Assembly: GCF_014652875.1 (NCBI RefSeq)
Contig: NZ_BMZQ01000002.1
Span: 806,001 to 870,000 of the forward strand
Length of the DNA: 64,000 nt
Source of the DNA: Tianweitania populi
GTDB lineage: Bacteria > Pseudomonadota > Alphaproteobacteria > Rhizobiales > Rhizobiaceae
Direction of reading: 5' to 3'
Below are positions 1 to 9,240 of this stretch, one piece after another. Position 1 is the first letter of the stretch. The number at the start of each line of letters is the position of its first letter. The position numbers and the translations under genes were made by a program. The notes below the pieces were generated by a model. That model had not been told where the DNA came from and made no database searches. It was given only the letters and a program-made list of their open reading frames with translations.

Positions 1-355
1 GCTGGAGCGCCTGGAAGCCAAGCTCGAACAATATCCCGACCAGCTGACGCGCGCCTGCGTCGATCTCGCCAAGGACTGGCGCACCGATCGCTATCTGCGC
101 CGGCTGGAAGCCATGATGCTGGTGGCCGACAAGAACGTGTCGCTGGCACTCACCGGCACCGGCGACGTGCTGGAGCCCGAGCACGGCGTCATGGCGATCG
201 GCTCCGGCGGCAATTATGCGCTTGCCGCGGCGCGCGCTTTGTTTGACACCGATCAGGATGCCGAAGCCATCGCGCGCAAGGCCATGCAGATCGCGGGCGA
301 AATCTGCGTTTACACCAACAACAGCGTAATCCTGGAGAGCGTCGATCTTGACTGA
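1..355 (+). CDS. hslV: ATP-dependent protease subunit HslV, C-terminal part (5' end outside window)
   Basis: This is the C-terminal part of the proteolytic subunit of the HslVU (ClpQY) protease, a cytoplasmic two-tier peptidase ring capped by the HslU ATPase. The frame is open from base 2 and ends at TGA 353-355. The visible residues include [20 protein letters not shown], typical of the HslV core, and the family C-terminal pattern of an Ala-rich helix followed by EICVYTN and a short tail. The catalytic N-terminal threonine lies outside the window. The partner hslU lies 2.4 kb downstream on the same strand, with three genes between them. The stop overlaps the next start by 8 bases, so the two are probably translationally coupled. 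Confidence 0.95.
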   Translation, partial: LERLEAKLEQYPDQLTRACVDLAKDWRTDRYLRRLEAMMLVADKNVSLALTGTGDVLEPEHGVMAIGSGGNYALAAARALFDTDQDAEAIARKAMQIAGEICVYTNNSVILESVDLD

Positions 356-878
356 TCCCGAAGCCACCTACGACCTCCGCCCGGTTGTTCCGGAAGATCT
401 GCCGCTTCTGGAAAGCTGGCTGCGCCAGCCGCATGCCCTGGAATGGTGGGGCGACGACGTGACGGGCTCGCTGGAAGAAATCATCGAGGCGGCCGAAGGC
501 GTCGATACCGAGCCGTTGATCGTGGAGCTCGACGGCACGCCGATCGCCTATCTCGAGATCTATGATCCGCATCTCGAAGACGACCATCCCTACCAGGATC
601 AGCCCTTCGGCACGCTGGGCCTCGATCTTACCATCGGCGATCCGGCCTTGCTCGGCCAGGGTCACGGCACGGCTATTCTCACCCAAGTCAGCGACCAGTT
701 GTTTGAAGAAGGCGCGCCGCAGCTGATCGTCGATCCGCATCCGGATAATGCCAGAGCGATCCGCGCCTCGGCGAAAGCAGGCTTTGAAGAGATCGGACGC
801 CGGACCTCCGTGGAAGGCGCCGTTGTGCTGATGGCGCGGATTTCCGACGTGGATGCCGACATGCAGGATGGTAGCTGA
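348..878 (+). CDS. GNAT acetyltransferase, aminoglycoside 6'-acetyltransferase-like
   Basis: A 176-residue GNAT-fold acyl-CoA N-acetyltransferase. The acetyl-CoA loop GQGHGT is at residues 103-108, and [18 protein letters not shown] near 129-146 matches the DPxPxNxRAI..KAGF signature of the AAC(6')/Acetyltransf_8 group. This supports the fold, not resistance: such genes sit between hslV and hslU in many rhizobia and their natural substrate is unknown. The start taken is TTG at 348, preceded by a GGAGAG element and overlapping the hslV stop by 8 bases; no better ATG precedes the first conserved strand. Its retention in the hslVU locus suggests a housekeeping role, which is inference. Confidence 0.85.
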   Translation: MTDPEATYDLRPVVPEDLPLLESWLRQPHALEWWGDDVTGSLEEIIEAAEGVDTEPLIVELDGTPIAYLEIYDPHLEDDHPYQDQPFGTLGLDLTIGDPALLGQGHGTAILTQVSDQLFEEGAPQLIVDPHPDNARAIRASAKAGFEEIGRRTSVEGAVVLMARISDVDADMQDGS

Positions 879-937
879 CGAACAGGCTCCAGCCATGCCA
901 TGAAGGACGTTCTAGTTCTTCGGCATCTGGAGCCATG

Positions 938-1528
938 ATGACCACGCAGATCGCGAACCCCCTGCCTCGTTCCGCCTGGAAAACGGGTGTGCTCCTCGTT
1001 CTGGGCCTGATCGTCATCCAGGCGATCACCCTTTACGCCATGGGGCGCGTGCCGATCTGCGAGTGCGGATATGTCAAGCTGTGGCATGGCGTGGTGAACA
1101 GTTCGGAGAATTCGCAGCATCTTTCGGACTGGTACACCTTCTCCCACATCATCCACGGCTTCCTGTTCTATGCGCTGATGCGCTTCCTGTTTCCGCGCGC
1201 TTCGCTCGGCACAAGGCTGGCACTGGCAGCCGGTCTGGAGATTGCCTGGGAGATCGTGGAAAACACCAACTGGGTCATCAACCGCTACCGCGAAGGCACC
1301 ATCTCGCTGGATTATGACGGCGACTCCATCATCAACTCGGTGATGGATACGGTGTTCATGGTCGTAGGCTTCGTGATGGCCTGGCGGCTGCCGGTCTGGA
1401 CGACGATCACACTCGCCATCATCGCGGAGCTGGTGGTCGGCACTCTGATCCGGGATAATCTCACCCTCAACGTCCTGATGCTGGTTTATCCCCTTGAAGC
1501 GGTGAAAGCCTGGCAAGGCGCGCTCTGA
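938..1528 (+). CDS. DUF2585 (UPF0314) integral membrane protein
   Basis: A membrane protein of about 196 residues recognised as the DUF2585/UPF0314 family, a rhizobial family of unknown function usually found beside hslU. It has a hydrophobic segment near the N terminus, a Cys-containing CECGY loop, an amphipathic part with conserved HxxHG and EIxWEIVENT patterns, and further hydrophobic helices toward the C terminus. The acidic and aromatic residues of [12 protein letters not shown] look like a functional site within the membrane. Two adjacent ATGs occur at 935 and 938; the second is better spaced from the GGAG at 929-932. The next gene follows after 3 bases. Confidence 0.85.
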   Translation: MTTQIANPLPRSAWKTGVLLVLGLIVIQAITLYAMGRVPICECGYVKLWHGVVNSSENSQHLSDWYTFSHIIHGFLFYALMRFLFPRASLGTRLALAAGLEIAWEIVENTNWVINRYREGTISLDYDGDSIINSVMDTVFMVVGFVMAWRLPVWTTITLAIIAELVVGTLIRDNLTLNVLMLVYPLEAVKAWQGAL

Positions 1529-1531
1529 ACC

Positions 1532-2707
1532 ATGGCGACGGCGAACGACACGCGCCCGGCTTCGATCAGCCTCGAAACCCTTGATGCCGCCCTTGCCTCC
1601 GGCGTCATCTCGCTTGATCAGCGTGAGCGCCTGCTCGCGATGGAAGCCGGGCCGGAGAGCGTGGCCACGGCCGGAGGCGACGAGGAAAACCTGCGTCTCA
1701 TCGGTGGCGGCAACGACCTGTTCGTGACAGTCGGCACCGTGCTGCTCACGGCTGGCTTCTACTTCGTTCTCAACACGATGCTTGTTGGGCGTCCTCTGTG
1801 GATCGCTGCCGCCCTTGCCGCCTTCGCCTGGCTCGTTGCGGAAGTGGTGACGCGCCAGCACCGCATGAAGCTGTCGTCGACCGTCCTCGCTTTGGTCTTC
1901 GCGGCGTCCGGCACCGTTTTGCTGGTCCTGCTCGTGCAGGCCATTCTCGATATTCAGCTGCCGGATTCCCTTTGGGAGTTGATCGCCATGCGCGGGCCGG
2001 TTTCCCAGGCGGGCTATGCCGTGCTTGGCGGCATCATCCTTGCTGCCATCCTTTACTTCTGGCGCTTCCGTGTTCCCATTCTCGCCGGCGTGGTGGCGAT
2101 CGCGGCAACGCTGCTCGCCTTCTTCCAGACAGCACTGTTCCTTTACGACGGCGTCACCCAGGGCACGGTTGCACCTCCCAGCCTGCAGGACGGGCCCGAA
2201 CTCGTGCGAGCCGCCCTCTACATGCCGCTGGTTTGCGGTCTGATCATCTTCGCCACGGCTGTGGCGCTCGATCTTCATGACCGTGAGCGCCGCACGATCT
2301 GGTCCGATTGTGCGTTCTGGCTGCATGTCGTGTCCGCACCGATGCTGGTGCATCCACTCTTCATCATGGCAACGGGCCAAGACATCGCCTTCGGCCGCAT
2401 CGAGCCGGGTGCGGACGCCACCGTCATGCTCGCCATCCTCATCATCGGCTTCGTTTATGTGGCACTCGCCATCGACCGCCGCTCGCTGCTGGTTCCGACG
2501 CTGGCCTACTTCGGCACGCTCGGCATCTATTACCTCGTGAACTCGGCCGCCAACACCACGGGCGTACCGCCTTTCGCGCTGATCCTGCTGGTGGTCGGTG
2601 CGCTGGTGATCCTGTTCGGCGCGGGCTGGCAGCGCATCCGGCGCTTGATCATCGGTTCCACCCTCCCCACATCCGTGCTCAGCAAACTCCCTCCTTTCAG
2701 AATTTAA
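1532..2707 (+). CDS. Polytopic membrane protein, DUF2157-like N terminus
   Basis: A 391-residue protein with about ten hydrophobic segments spread from residue 65 to the C terminus. The cytoplasmic N terminus carries a short helical motif, LDAALASGVISLDQRERLL, resembling the start of DUF2157-type membrane proteins, followed by an acidic linker. No catalytic motif or transporter signature is visible, so the function is unknown. It sits 3 bases after the DUF2585 gene and 9 bases before hslU, so it is probably cotranscribed with both. I do not know it as a standard member of the hslV-hslU locus, so it may be an insertion in this lineage. Confidence 0.75.
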   Translation: MATANDTRPASISLETLDAALASGVISLDQRERLLAMEAGPESVATAGGDEENLRLIGGGNDLFVTVGTVLLTAGFYFVLNTMLVGRPLWIAAALAAFAWLVAEVVTRQHRMKLSSTVLALVFAASGTVLLVLLVQAILDIQLPDSLWELIAMRGPVSQAGYAVLGGIILAAILYFWRFRVPILAGVVAIAATLLAFFQTALFLYDGVTQGTVAPPSLQDGPELVRAALYMPLVCGLIIFATAVALDLHDRERRTIWSDCAFWLHVVSAPMLVHPLFIMATGQDIAFGRIEPGADATVMLAILIIGFVYVALAIDRRSLLVPTLAYFGTLGIYYLVNSAANTTGVPPFALILLVVGALVILFGAGWQRIRRLIIGSTLPTSVLSKLPPFRI

Positions 2708-2716
2708 GCATCCTCC

Positions 2717-4009
2717 ATGACCAATTTTTCTCCCCGCGAGATCGTTTCCGAGCTCGACCGCTTCATCATCGGCCAGAAGGACGCTAAGCGCGCCGTGGCC
2801 ATCGCCCTGCGCAACCGCTGGCGCCGTCAGCAGCTCGAAGGCTCGATGCGCGAAGAGGTGATGCCGAAGAACATCCTGATGATCGGGCCGACCGGGGTCG
2901 GCAAGACCGAGATTTCGCGTCGCCTGGCCAAGCTCGCCGGCGCGCCCTTTATCAAGGTGGAAGCCACCAAGTTCACCGAAGTCGGCTATGTCGGCCGCGA
3001 TGTCGAGCAGATCATCCGCGATCTCGTTGAAGTCGCCATCGGCTTGCAGCGCGAAAAGATGCGCGAAAACGTCAAGGCGCGCGCCCATGTCAACGCCGAG
3101 GAACGCGTGCTGGAAGCCCTTGTCGGCAAGACCGCCAGCCCGGCGACCCGTGACAGCTTCCGCAAGAAGCTGCGCGACGGCGAGATGGACGACAAGGAAA
3201 TCGAGATCGAGGTGGCCGATACCGGCGCACCCGGTGGTTTCGAGGTTCCGGGCATGCCCAATATCGGCGTTCTCAACATCAACGACCTGATGTCGAAGAT
3301 GGGTGGCGGCCGCACCAAGACGCGCCGTACGACCGTGAAGGAAAGCTACGATTTCCTGATCAATGACGAGAGCGACAAGCTGCTCGACCAGGAAGAAGTC
3401 ACCCAGCGCGCCATCGAGTCCACCCAGAACGACGGCATCGTCTTCCTGGACGAGATCGACAAGGTGGCCGGCAGCGACAGCCGCACCGGTCCTTCGCGTG
3501 AAGGCGTGCAGCGCGATCTGCTGCCGCTGGTGGAAGGCACCACGGTTGCGACCAAGTACGGGCCGGTAAAGACCGACCATATCCTGTTCATCGCATCCGG
3601 CGCTTTCCATGTCGCCAAGCCGTCGGACCTGCTGCCGGAATTGCAGGGCCGCCTGCCGATCCGCGTCGAGTTGCGGGCTTTGGAAAAGGACGACTTCCGC
3701 CGCATCCTCACCGAAACGGAAGCCAGCCTCATCAAGCAGTATATTGCCCTGATGAACACGGAAGGCGTGGCCCTCGACTTCACCGACGACGCAATCGACC
3801 AGCTGGCAGGCATTGCCGTCGACCTCAATGCCACTGTCGAGAATATCGGCGCACGCCGGTTGTCGACCGTCATGGAACGCGTGCTGGACGAGATCTCCTA
3901 TACCGCGCCGGATCAGGGTGGCACGTCGCTCACCATCGATGCGGAATATGTGAAGAAGCACGTCGGCGATCTTGCCAAGAACACCGACCTGTCGCGCTTC
4001 ATTCTTTGA
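2717..4009 (+). CDS. hslU: ATP-dependent protease ATPase subunit HslU
   Basis: The AAA+ unfoldase of the HslVU protease, which unfolds substrates and threads them into the HslV chamber. At 430 residues it has the normal length. Visible features are Walker A GPTGVGKT at 57-64, the pore loop GYVGRD shortly after TKFTEV, an intermediate I-domain (about 110-230), Walker B IVFLDEID, the sensor region [21 protein letters not shown], and the family C terminus DLSRFIL that docks into HslV. ATG 2717 begins the conserved [15 protein letters not shown] strong hairpin terminator follows directly, ending the hslV-hslU transcription unit. Confidence 0.98.
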   Translation: MTNFSPREIVSELDRFIIGQKDAKRAVAIALRNRWRRQQLEGSMREEVMPKNILMIGPTGVGKTEISRRLAKLAGAPFIKVEATKFTEVGYVGRDVEQIIRDLVEVAIGLQREKMRENVKARAHVNAEERVLEALVGKTASPATRDSFRKKLRDGEMDDKEIEIEVADTGAPGGFEVPGMPNIGVLNINDLMSKMGGGRTKTRRTTVKESYDFLINDESDKLLDQEEVTQRAIESTQNDGIVFLDEIDKVAGSDSRTGPSREGVQRDLLPLVEGTTVATKYGPVKTDHILFIASGAFHVAKPSDLLPELQGRLPIRVELRALEKDDFRRILTETEASLIKQYIALMNTEGVALDFTDDAIDQLAGIAVDLNATVENIGARRLSTVMERVLDEISYTAPDQGGTSLTIDAEYVKKHVGDLAKNTDLSRFIL

Positions 4010-4015
4010 TTTGGC

Positions 4016-4047
4016 AGGGCCGGTTCTCAACCGGCCCTTTCCTTTTT
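4016..4047 (+). terminator. Rho-independent terminator after hslU
   Basis: A perfect 10-bp stem, AGGGCCGGTT (4016-4025) with AACCGGCCCT (4029-4038), around a 3-base loop, followed by TTCCTTTTT. It lies 7 bases after the hslU stop. Confidence 0.9.
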
Positions 4048-4097
4048 GGCGAGCCTGATGCAAAGGCTCAGCTGATCAACAGGCCTGATACCGGGGA

Positions 4098-5057
4098 ATG
4101 AGCATGCCCATGCGCCGCTTCTGCATTGTTATGCTCAGCCTTCTTCTTGCCACGCCCGCTTTCGCCATCACGCAAGTGCCTCCTGGCAACCGCAATGCCG
4201 AACAGCCCGGCGTGCCCGGTGGTTCGGCCCGGCGCACGGCAGCGCTCAGCACGACCTATGAGAACAAGTATCGCAAGGTCCTGAAGCTGCTTCAGACCGA
4301 CAAGGCTCTGCGGACCAAGATCATCCAGACCGCACGTGCCTATGGCATTGCGCCCATCCATATCGCCGGCGCGATCGTTGGCGAGCATACCTACAATGTC
4401 GATGCCTATGACCGGCTACAGACCTATTACGTGAAGGCGACGTCTTATCTGGGCTCGAGCTTTGCCTTCAAATATGACGGCGAAACGGTGGATCGCTTCG
4501 TACAGCGTCCGGAGTTTGCATCGTGCGAGTCCGTGCAGGAAAGCTATGCACTTTGGACCTGCCGCGAGCGCGTGTGGAATGCCAAGTTCGCCGGCAAAAG
4601 CGTGGACGGAACGAAGTTCCCCAGCGATCGATTCGGAGCCGTTTTCTTTCAGCCTTTTTATGCTGGTCAAACCTTCGGCCTGGGGCAACTCAATCCGCTG
4701 ACCGCCTTGCAGATGAGCGACCTGGTTCATCGCGTCTCAGGCTTCCCGAAGCTCGATGCGGCAGACCCGGCCAAGGTTTATGAGACGATCATGGATCCCG
4801 ACAAGACGCTGCCTTACGTCGCGGCGACGCTGAAGAAGTCGATCGATGCCTATCGCCGCGTCGGCTTCGACATCTCGAACAATCCCGGCATCACCGCCAC
4901 GCTCTACAATATCGGCCAGCCGGAAGCGCGGGCTTCTGCGTTGAAGGCGGAAAATGCGCAGCGTCGTGCGCGCGGTGAAGCCGAACGCTTGCCGGAAGAG
5001 AACTATTACGGCTGGCTGGTCAACGACCGGATCGCCGATCTCCAAGTGCTGTTCTAG
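4098..5057 (+). CDS. DUF1402 family exported protein
   Basis: A 319-residue protein with a clear Sec signal peptide (MRRFCIVMLSLLLATPAFA, cleavage near AFA) and therefore probably periplasmic. It matches the alphaproteobacterial DUF1402 family. The central stretch HIAGAIVGEHTYNVDAYDRLQTYY and GQTFGLGQLNPLTAL resembles the lysozyme-like fold of lytic transglycosylases, where a Glu in a GE/GQ context is catalytic, but I cannot assign the reaction. Two conserved cysteines (CESVQESY and WTCRERVW) may form a disulfide. It is a single gene after the hslU terminator and converges with xre. ATG 4098 is used; the internal ATG four codons later is also possible. Confidence 0.8.
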   Translation: MSMPMRRFCIVMLSLLLATPAFAITQVPPGNRNAEQPGVPGGSARRTAALSTTYENKYRKVLKLLQTDKALRTKIIQTARAYGIAPIHIAGAIVGEHTYNVDAYDRLQTYYVKATSYLGSSFAFKYDGETVDRFVQRPEFASCESVQESYALWTCRERVWNAKFAGKSVDGTKFPSDRFGAVFFQPFYAGQTFGLGQLNPLTALQMSDLVHRVSGFPKLDAADPAKVYETIMDPDKTLPYVAATLKKSIDAYRRVGFDISNNPGITATLYNIGQPEARASALKAENAQRRARGEAERLPEENYYGWLVNDRIADLQVLF

Positions 5058-5091
5058 GGCGTCGTTCGACGCTCCTATTATGGCAAACCGC

Positions 5092-5469
5092 TTATTCCTG
5101 CTTCGAAGCGGCCTTCGCCGGCTGATCGATCACTGCCTGCATTGCCGCGATCTGCTCCGGAGACAGGTGCCGGATGCGTTCGGCTAAGCGGTTGGCGAGA
5201 GCGGTCGCTTCTGGCGCGAGGTTCACCGTGTCGACGACCACGCGCGGGTCTGAAATTTCGGCCAGCCGTTGCAGGTCTTCCGCTTCATCCCAGATCACGT
5301 TGAAATAGCCGATGATCTTCTGGATCATCGCCCAGGTCGGTTTGCCGCGACGGCCGTGTTCGAGGGCTGACAGGTAGGAGGCGGAGACGCCGAGTGCGGC
5401 GGCCATGGCCTTCTGCTCGACTCCGCGCGCTTGCCTGAGTTGCCGAAGCTTGGCGCCGAACGGCGTCAT
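5092..5469 (-). CDS. XRE-family transcriptional regulator
   Basis: A 125-residue cytoplasmic DNA-binding protein with an N-terminal helix-turn-helix of the XRE/Cro type (about residues 6-45: LRQLRQARGVEQKAMAAALG, then VSASYLSALEHGRRGKPT). The C-terminal half is a short helical region, probably for dimerisation. It is the last gene of the leftward unit timA-mltA-smr-xre and overlaps the smr stop by 4 bases (ATGA), so it is translationally coupled. The promoter it controls cannot be read from the sequence; autoregulation of the operon is a guess. Confidence 0.85.
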   Translation of the reverse strand: MTPFGAKLRQLRQARGVEQKAMAAALGVSASYLSALEHGRRGKPTWAMIQKIIGYFNVIWDEAEDLQRLAEISDPRVVVDTVNLAPEATALANRLAERIRHLSPEQIAAMQAVIDQPAKAASKQE

Positions 5470-6017
5470 GAAGTACGCCGCCGCAACCGCACATAAAGCG
5501 CGCCAGTTCCGCCATGATGGCGCGCGGCATCATGATATCCGCTGACCAGTACACGGAATGGCGGCGTCGCGAACCATGCCGGCACGGCGCGCTTCAAAAT
5601 TCCCTCGCTGCCGAAGGACGCGCCCTTGCCCGTCACCACCAACACATGGCGGCGGTCATGGGCGTAGGCTTGATGCAGGAAGCCGAGCAGCATGGAATGC
5701 GCTTCGCTCTGGGTCAGGCCGTGCAGATCGATCTTGCCGTCGATGACCACTCTGCCCTTCGCAATCTTGTCGCGAGTCGGGCGATCGATGGTCTGACGAG
5801 GAGCGGTCATCGTGACGGTCGGCCGTTTGACCTCGGGTGCTCGGTCGAGGTCGGCGGCAAAGCGATCGGCGGAATTTACTTTGCTTTCAGTGAGTTGCGC
5901 GTCCTTGATCGGCGCCGACTCCAGCGGAAGCGCTTTGCCCTTCAGCGGGGTCGTGGTCACTGCCACGGTGTGCCAGAGGATGCGGTCTTCTTCGGTGAGC
6001 TGCTTGCCGCGCTTCAT
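5466..6017 (-). CDS. Smr/MutS2-domain protein
   Basis: A 183-residue protein with a disordered N-terminal half and a C-terminal Smr domain (about residues 93-180). The Smr signatures are visible: DLHG at 97-100, VTGKG around 128-132 and the closing HGGTGALYVRLRR. Smr domains act on nucleic acids; stand-alone forms have been described as nucleases that bind branched DNA or stalled-ribosome mRNA. Which applies here is unknown. The gene overlaps mltA and xre by 4 bases at each end and so is translationally coupled within the leftward operon. Confidence 0.85.
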   Translation of the reverse strand: MKRGKQLTEEDRILWHTVAVTTTPLKGKALPLESAPIKDAQLTESKVNSADRFAADLDRAPEVKRPTVTMTAPRQTIDRPTRDKIAKGRVVIDGKIDLHGLTQSEAHSMLLGFLHQAYAHDRRHVLVVTGKGASFGSEGILKRAVPAWFATPPFRVLVSGYHDAARHHGGTGALYVRLRRRTS

Positions 6018-7114
6018 GAGCCGAACCGCTCCGCCGCCGGTGTCGGGATGAGGATGGTGAAATGCGCTAAGTGTTTGATGACGCCAGCGATTTCGCCGGC
6101 TGCATCGCCGGAGCCAATGAACAGATCGCCGCGAGCGGGACCGAGGATGGCGGAGCCGGTATCCTGAGCAATCATCAATCTTGCCAAGGGCTTGCCGGCT
6201 TCCGTCAGGTCGGGAGCCTGGATGAAGAACGGCGTTCCGAAAGTATGGATCAGGCGGTCGACCGCAAGCGAGCGGCCAGGGGTCAGCGGGACTTTGGCGG
6301 CAGCGATTGGACCGAGTTCGGGGTCGTCCACCGGGGCTTCGCGGAAGAAGATGAAGGAGCGATTTTGGTGCAAAATCTCGGAAAGTCGCTCCGGTTTTTC
6401 CTGAAACCAGCTGCGAATCTTCCGGATTGTCACCTCGGAACGGGAAATTTCTCTCGTTTCGACGAGGACTTTTCCGGGTCCCGTGAAAGGATGACCGGTC
6501 TTGGCCGCGTAGGTGACGCGCTGCTCACCGTCGGAAAATTGCAACCGTGCTGCACCCTGCACGTGGATAAGAAAAAGCGCGAACCGGTCTTCCAGCCACG
6601 CCATTTCCAATCCGCGACCATCCAGCGCTCCGTGCTCGATTTCCGCACGGTTGAAATATTCGACGATGCCTGCATCGGTCTGGCGGCCGAAGGCGAAGGT
6701 GGGGTCCATCTCAACGGGACGGTTTCCGTCGTCGAGATCGACCAGATCGTCGGGCCGTCGCAGGATGGGATAGCGGAAGGTTTCAGTTTGATGGCGTGAC
6801 GCCTGGACGATCGGCTCGTAATAGCCCGTTACGAAACCGGCCTCGCCGGAAGAAGGCTGAATGCTGAACGGGACGAAGTGGGTTTCGAAGAAGGTGCGTG
6901 CGGCACCTTCATCAGCATCATTCAACGCAAGGACTACGTTGTAAGCCGGCGCAAAGTCGGCGGGCGTGAGACCGAGGCTTCCGGTCCGGTATGGCTTTGT
7001 CTGAGCATGAGATGCGGAGCGCCGAAAGGCGCTGAGCGCTTCAACAAACGTGTCCGCAGCCCATCCGCCGAGATTGGCGAAATCCGTGCGCTGAAGATGA
7101 GCGGCAGGTTGCAT
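6014..7114 (-). CDS. mltA: Membrane-bound lytic murein transglycosylase A
   Basis: A 366-residue peptidoglycan-cleaving enzyme of the MltA type (double-psi beta barrel plus 3D domain), which cuts MurNAc-GlcNAc bonds to give 1,6-anhydro-MurNAc ends. Visible signatures are FVTGYYEP near residue 92, the barrel segment LFLIHVQGAARLQ, and the C-terminal 3D motif AQDTGSAILGPARGDLFIGSG with its conserved aspartates. No lipobox or convincing signal peptide precedes the domain with ATG 7114, which is odd for an envelope enzyme: either the start lies further upstream or it is exported another way. Smr lies downstream with a 4-base overlap and timA 27 bases upstream. Confidence 0.9.
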   Translation of the reverse strand: MQPAAHLQRTDFANLGGWAADTFVEALSAFRRSASHAQTKPYRTGSLGLTPADFAPAYNVVLALNDADEGAARTFFETHFVPFSIQPSSGEAGFVTGYYEPIVQASRHQTETFRYPILRRPDDLVDLDDGNRPVEMDPTFAFGRQTDAGIVEYFNRAEIEHGALDGRGLEMAWLEDRFALFLIHVQGAARLQFSDGEQRVTYAAKTGHPFTGPGKVLVETREISRSEVTIRKIRSWFQEKPERLSEILHQNRSFIFFREAPVDDPELGPIAAAKVPLTPGRSLAVDRLIHTFGTPFFIQAPDLTEAGKPLARLMIAQDTGSAILGPARGDLFIGSGDAAGEIAGVIKHLAHFTILIPTPAAERFGS

Positions 7115-7141
7115 GGTCGGGCACGAAAACCGGCGCGCCGA

Positions 7142-7852
7142 TTAGTCTTCGGCTTCGGTCGCAACCAGCTTCCAGTTCGGATCACGCGAACGCGTATCGC
7201 GGGCAAAGGTCCAGACGTCCTTGACCTCAGCCACAGCTTCCGGATCGCCATCGATGACTTCGCCGGCCGCATCGCGCGTGGCCGAGATCAACTCACTGAT
7301 AATGCGCAGGGTGACATGGGCCTCCGAGCCCTTCATTTCCGCGCCGACGACATCGGCCTTGTTGATGCCGACGAAAGATGACTGAACCTTTTCGTTGCGC
7401 TTTTCACGCTCGGTTATGGCGGCAACGAAGCCGTCATAGACTTCCTTGGAAAGAAGGTTTTTCAACGCCTTGCGATCGCCTTCAGCAAAGGCGGTCACGA
7501 TCATTTCATAAGCCATCTTGGCGCCATCAACGAAACCGCCGGCTTCAAAGGATGGATCGGCGTCGCGGATCGTGCGCAAGCCGGTGTTGACCTCACTGCC
7601 GGGCGTGGTCAGCGCATCAATGGCGGCATAGTTTTCGGCAGCAGTCTCGGCGGCCGGCTTCTGCTTGCGGGGAAGGGAAACAACGTTCTCCGAACCTTGT
7701 GCCGGATCAGCACTGCGCTTGCGCGCGGCGGTATAAGGATCGAACGGCGGGCGCTCGTTGCCGGTGCGGCGTCCGAGCACGTTGCGCAGCTGGTAGAAAA
7801 TCACGGCAGCCGCGACGATGAAGAGGATCGTGCCCAGATCGAAATATTCCAT
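7142..7852 (-). CDS. Tim44/TimA-family membrane-anchored protein
   Basis: A 236-residue protein with one N-terminal transmembrane helix (about 6-24, FDLGTILFIVAAAVIFYQLR), a Pro/Lys-rich linker and a C-terminal Tim44-like domain (about 95-235). The domain is recognised from FVDGAKMAYEMIVTAFAEGD, LLSKEVYDGF and the final DVWTFARD...DPNWKLVAT. This is the alphaproteobacterial homologue of the mitochondrial import motor component Tim44; in bacteria it is anchored in the inner membrane and its exact role is not settled. It heads the leftward operon and is divergent from fxsA. Nearness to secB may be coincidental. Confidence 0.88.
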   Translation of the reverse strand: MEYFDLGTILFIVAAAVIFYQLRNVLGRRTGNERPPFDPYTAARKRSADPAQGSENVVSLPRKQKPAAETAAENYAAIDALTTPGSEVNTGLRTIRDADPSFEAGGFVDGAKMAYEMIVTAFAEGDRKALKNLLSKEVYDGFVAAITEREKRNEKVQSSFVGINKADVVGAEMKGSEAHVTLRIISELISATRDAAGEVIDGDPEAVAEVKDVWTFARDTRSRDPNWKLVATEAED

Positions 7853-8057
7853 CGCTGACGCCTGTCGGCTCCTGTTCTCACGCGTCGGCCTGACGCCGAA
7901 CGCTCATCTCACCGGATGCTGTCCCACATCCATTCCTTCCTTTCCATATAGAATGCGCTGCGGCATCATTCAAATTCCCGAGGGGAGTTCCCATCTGTTC
8001 GGGATCATCCCGCCCGGGATGGTAACCTTGTCCTTGAGCAAAAGGGTCGACGCCACA

Positions 8058-8567
8058 GTGCGCCTGTCCATTATTCCCCTGATCTTCCTCGGCTACATCC
8101 TTCTGGAAATTGCCGTCTTCATTCTCGTTGGCGACGCAATCGGCGTATTGCCGACATTGGGCCTCATTCTTCTGTCCGGCGTGGTCGGCGTCGGCTTGAT
8201 GCGCGTGCAGGGCTTCGGCGTCATCGCCCGCATCCGCTCAGAACAGGCAGCCGGACGGGTTCCCGGACGCGAAGTGCTGCATGGCTTCATGATCCTGCTG
8301 GCTGGCATTCTGCTTTTGCTGCCCGGCTTCGTCACGGATGTGCTGGGCCTGCTGCTGTTCATTCCGGCGGTGCGCGACGGCGCCTGGAACCTCCTCAAGA
8401 ACCGCCTGACTGTCGTCACCAATGTCCGCGGCTTTCGCGGGCGTCGCGCGCCGGCCGACCGGGTGGTGGATCTGGATGACGCCGACTTTCACCGCACCGA
8501 CCAGCGCGCACCGGATGCCAAGCCAGGCTCGAGCCCCTGGATCAGGCACGAGGATCCTCGCGACTGA
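8058..8567 (+). CDS. fxsA: FxsA family cytoplasmic membrane protein
   Basis: An FxsA-family membrane protein of about 169 residues. In E. coli, overproduction of FxsA relieves phage T7 exclusion by the F plasmid; the physiological role is unknown. The conserved core runs from the first helix LSIIPLIFLGYILLEIAVFILVG through GLILLSGVVGVGLMRVQGF and FMILLAGILLLLPGFVTDVLGLLLFIP; the C-terminal tail is charged and variable. The frame is open far upstream, but the family begins at about RLSIIPL, so GTG 8058 (preceded by AAAGGG) is preferred. ATG 8019 would add 13 residues. Located between divergent timA and secB. Confidence 0.82.
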   Translation: MRLSIIPLIFLGYILLEIAVFILVGDAIGVLPTLGLILLSGVVGVGLMRVQGFGVIARIRSEQAAGRVPGREVLHGFMILLAGILLLLPGFVTDVLGLLLFIPAVRDGAWNLLKNRLTVVTNVRGFRGRRAPADRVVDLDDADFHRTDQRAPDAKPGSSPWIRHEDPRD

Positions 8568-8665
8568 ACGTGCCGCCGCGCTTGTCACCCAAACGGCAAT
8601 CATGGTAGCCACGCGCCACATGCTAAAGCGGGTGTGTGATCGCCCGAGCTCGTTAGGGAAATGAT

Positions 8666-9160
8666 ATGTCCGACAAGCCTTTCGCGCCGACCGGTGCTCC
8701 TGCCAATGGCGCTGCAGCGCCTTCGCTGAACATCCTGACGCAGTATGTGAAGGATCTGTCCTTCGAAAATCCAGGCGCCCCGAACTCGCTGCGCGGACGC
8801 AGCCAGTCGCCGAACATCGGCATCAACGTGAATGTCGGCGCCAACCCAATCGGCGAGCATGAATATGACGTCACCCTGACCCTGTCGGCCAAGGCCGGCG
8901 AGGACAAGGAAGTGCTGTTCAACGTGGAACTGGTTTATGGCGGCGTGTTCCGCATCGAGGGTTTCCCGCAGGAGCACATGCTGCCGGTGCTGTTTATCGA
9001 ATGCCCGCGCCTGCTGTTCCCCTTCGCGCGCCAGATCCTGGCCGACGCCACGCGCAATGGCGGCTTCCCGCCGCTGATGCTCGATCCGATCGATTTCGGT
9101 CAGATGTTCCAGCAGAAGATGGCCGAGGAACAGGCCAAGAGCAAAATCCAGGTCAGCTAG
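8666..9160 (+). CDS. secB: Protein-export chaperone SecB
   Basis: A 164-residue tetrameric export chaperone that holds preproteins unfolded and delivers them to SecA. The conserved core is present: [17 protein letters not shown], then [33 protein letters not shown] and the [15 protein letters not shown] block, with [10 protein letters not shown] near the C terminus that contacts SecA. The Ala/Pro-rich N-terminal extension is usual in alphaproteobacteria. ATG 8666 follows a GGGAA element. Transcription ends at the hairpin at 9192. Confidence 0.97.
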   Translation: MSDKPFAPTGAPANGAAAPSLNILTQYVKDLSFENPGAPNSLRGRSQSPNIGINVNVGANPIGEHEYDVTLTLSAKAGEDKEVLFNVELVYGGVFRIEGFPQEHMLPVLFIECPRLLFPFARQILADATRNGGFPPLMLDPIDFGQMFQQKMAEEQAKSKIQVS

Positions 9161-9191
9161 TGCCGTTCGGCACGCCACTGATAGATACAAG

Positions 9192-9218
9192 AAAGCCCGC
9201 ATCGTAGCGGGCTTTTTC
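9192..9218. terminator. Bidirectional terminator between secB and dnaQ
   Basis: A 9-bp stem, AAAGCCCGC (9192-9200) with GCGGGCTTT (9207-9215), around a 6-base loop, flanked by A residues on the left and T residues on the right. It lies between convergent secB and dnaQ and can serve both. Confidence 0.85.
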
Positions 9219-9240
9219 ATGTCGTTCGAAGTGCAGGAGA

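Noticed and set aside
348-878. Aminoglycoside resistance gene
   Set aside because: AAC(6')-like signatures are present, but the gene is part of the conserved hslV-hslU locus of rhizobia, so resistance is not supported.
662-4063. 1133-codon open frame on the minus strand opposite the GNAT to hslU genes
   Set aside because: It is the antisense shadow of well-identified genes in GC-rich DNA; its protein is rich in His, Arg, Asp and Gln with no recognisable domain.
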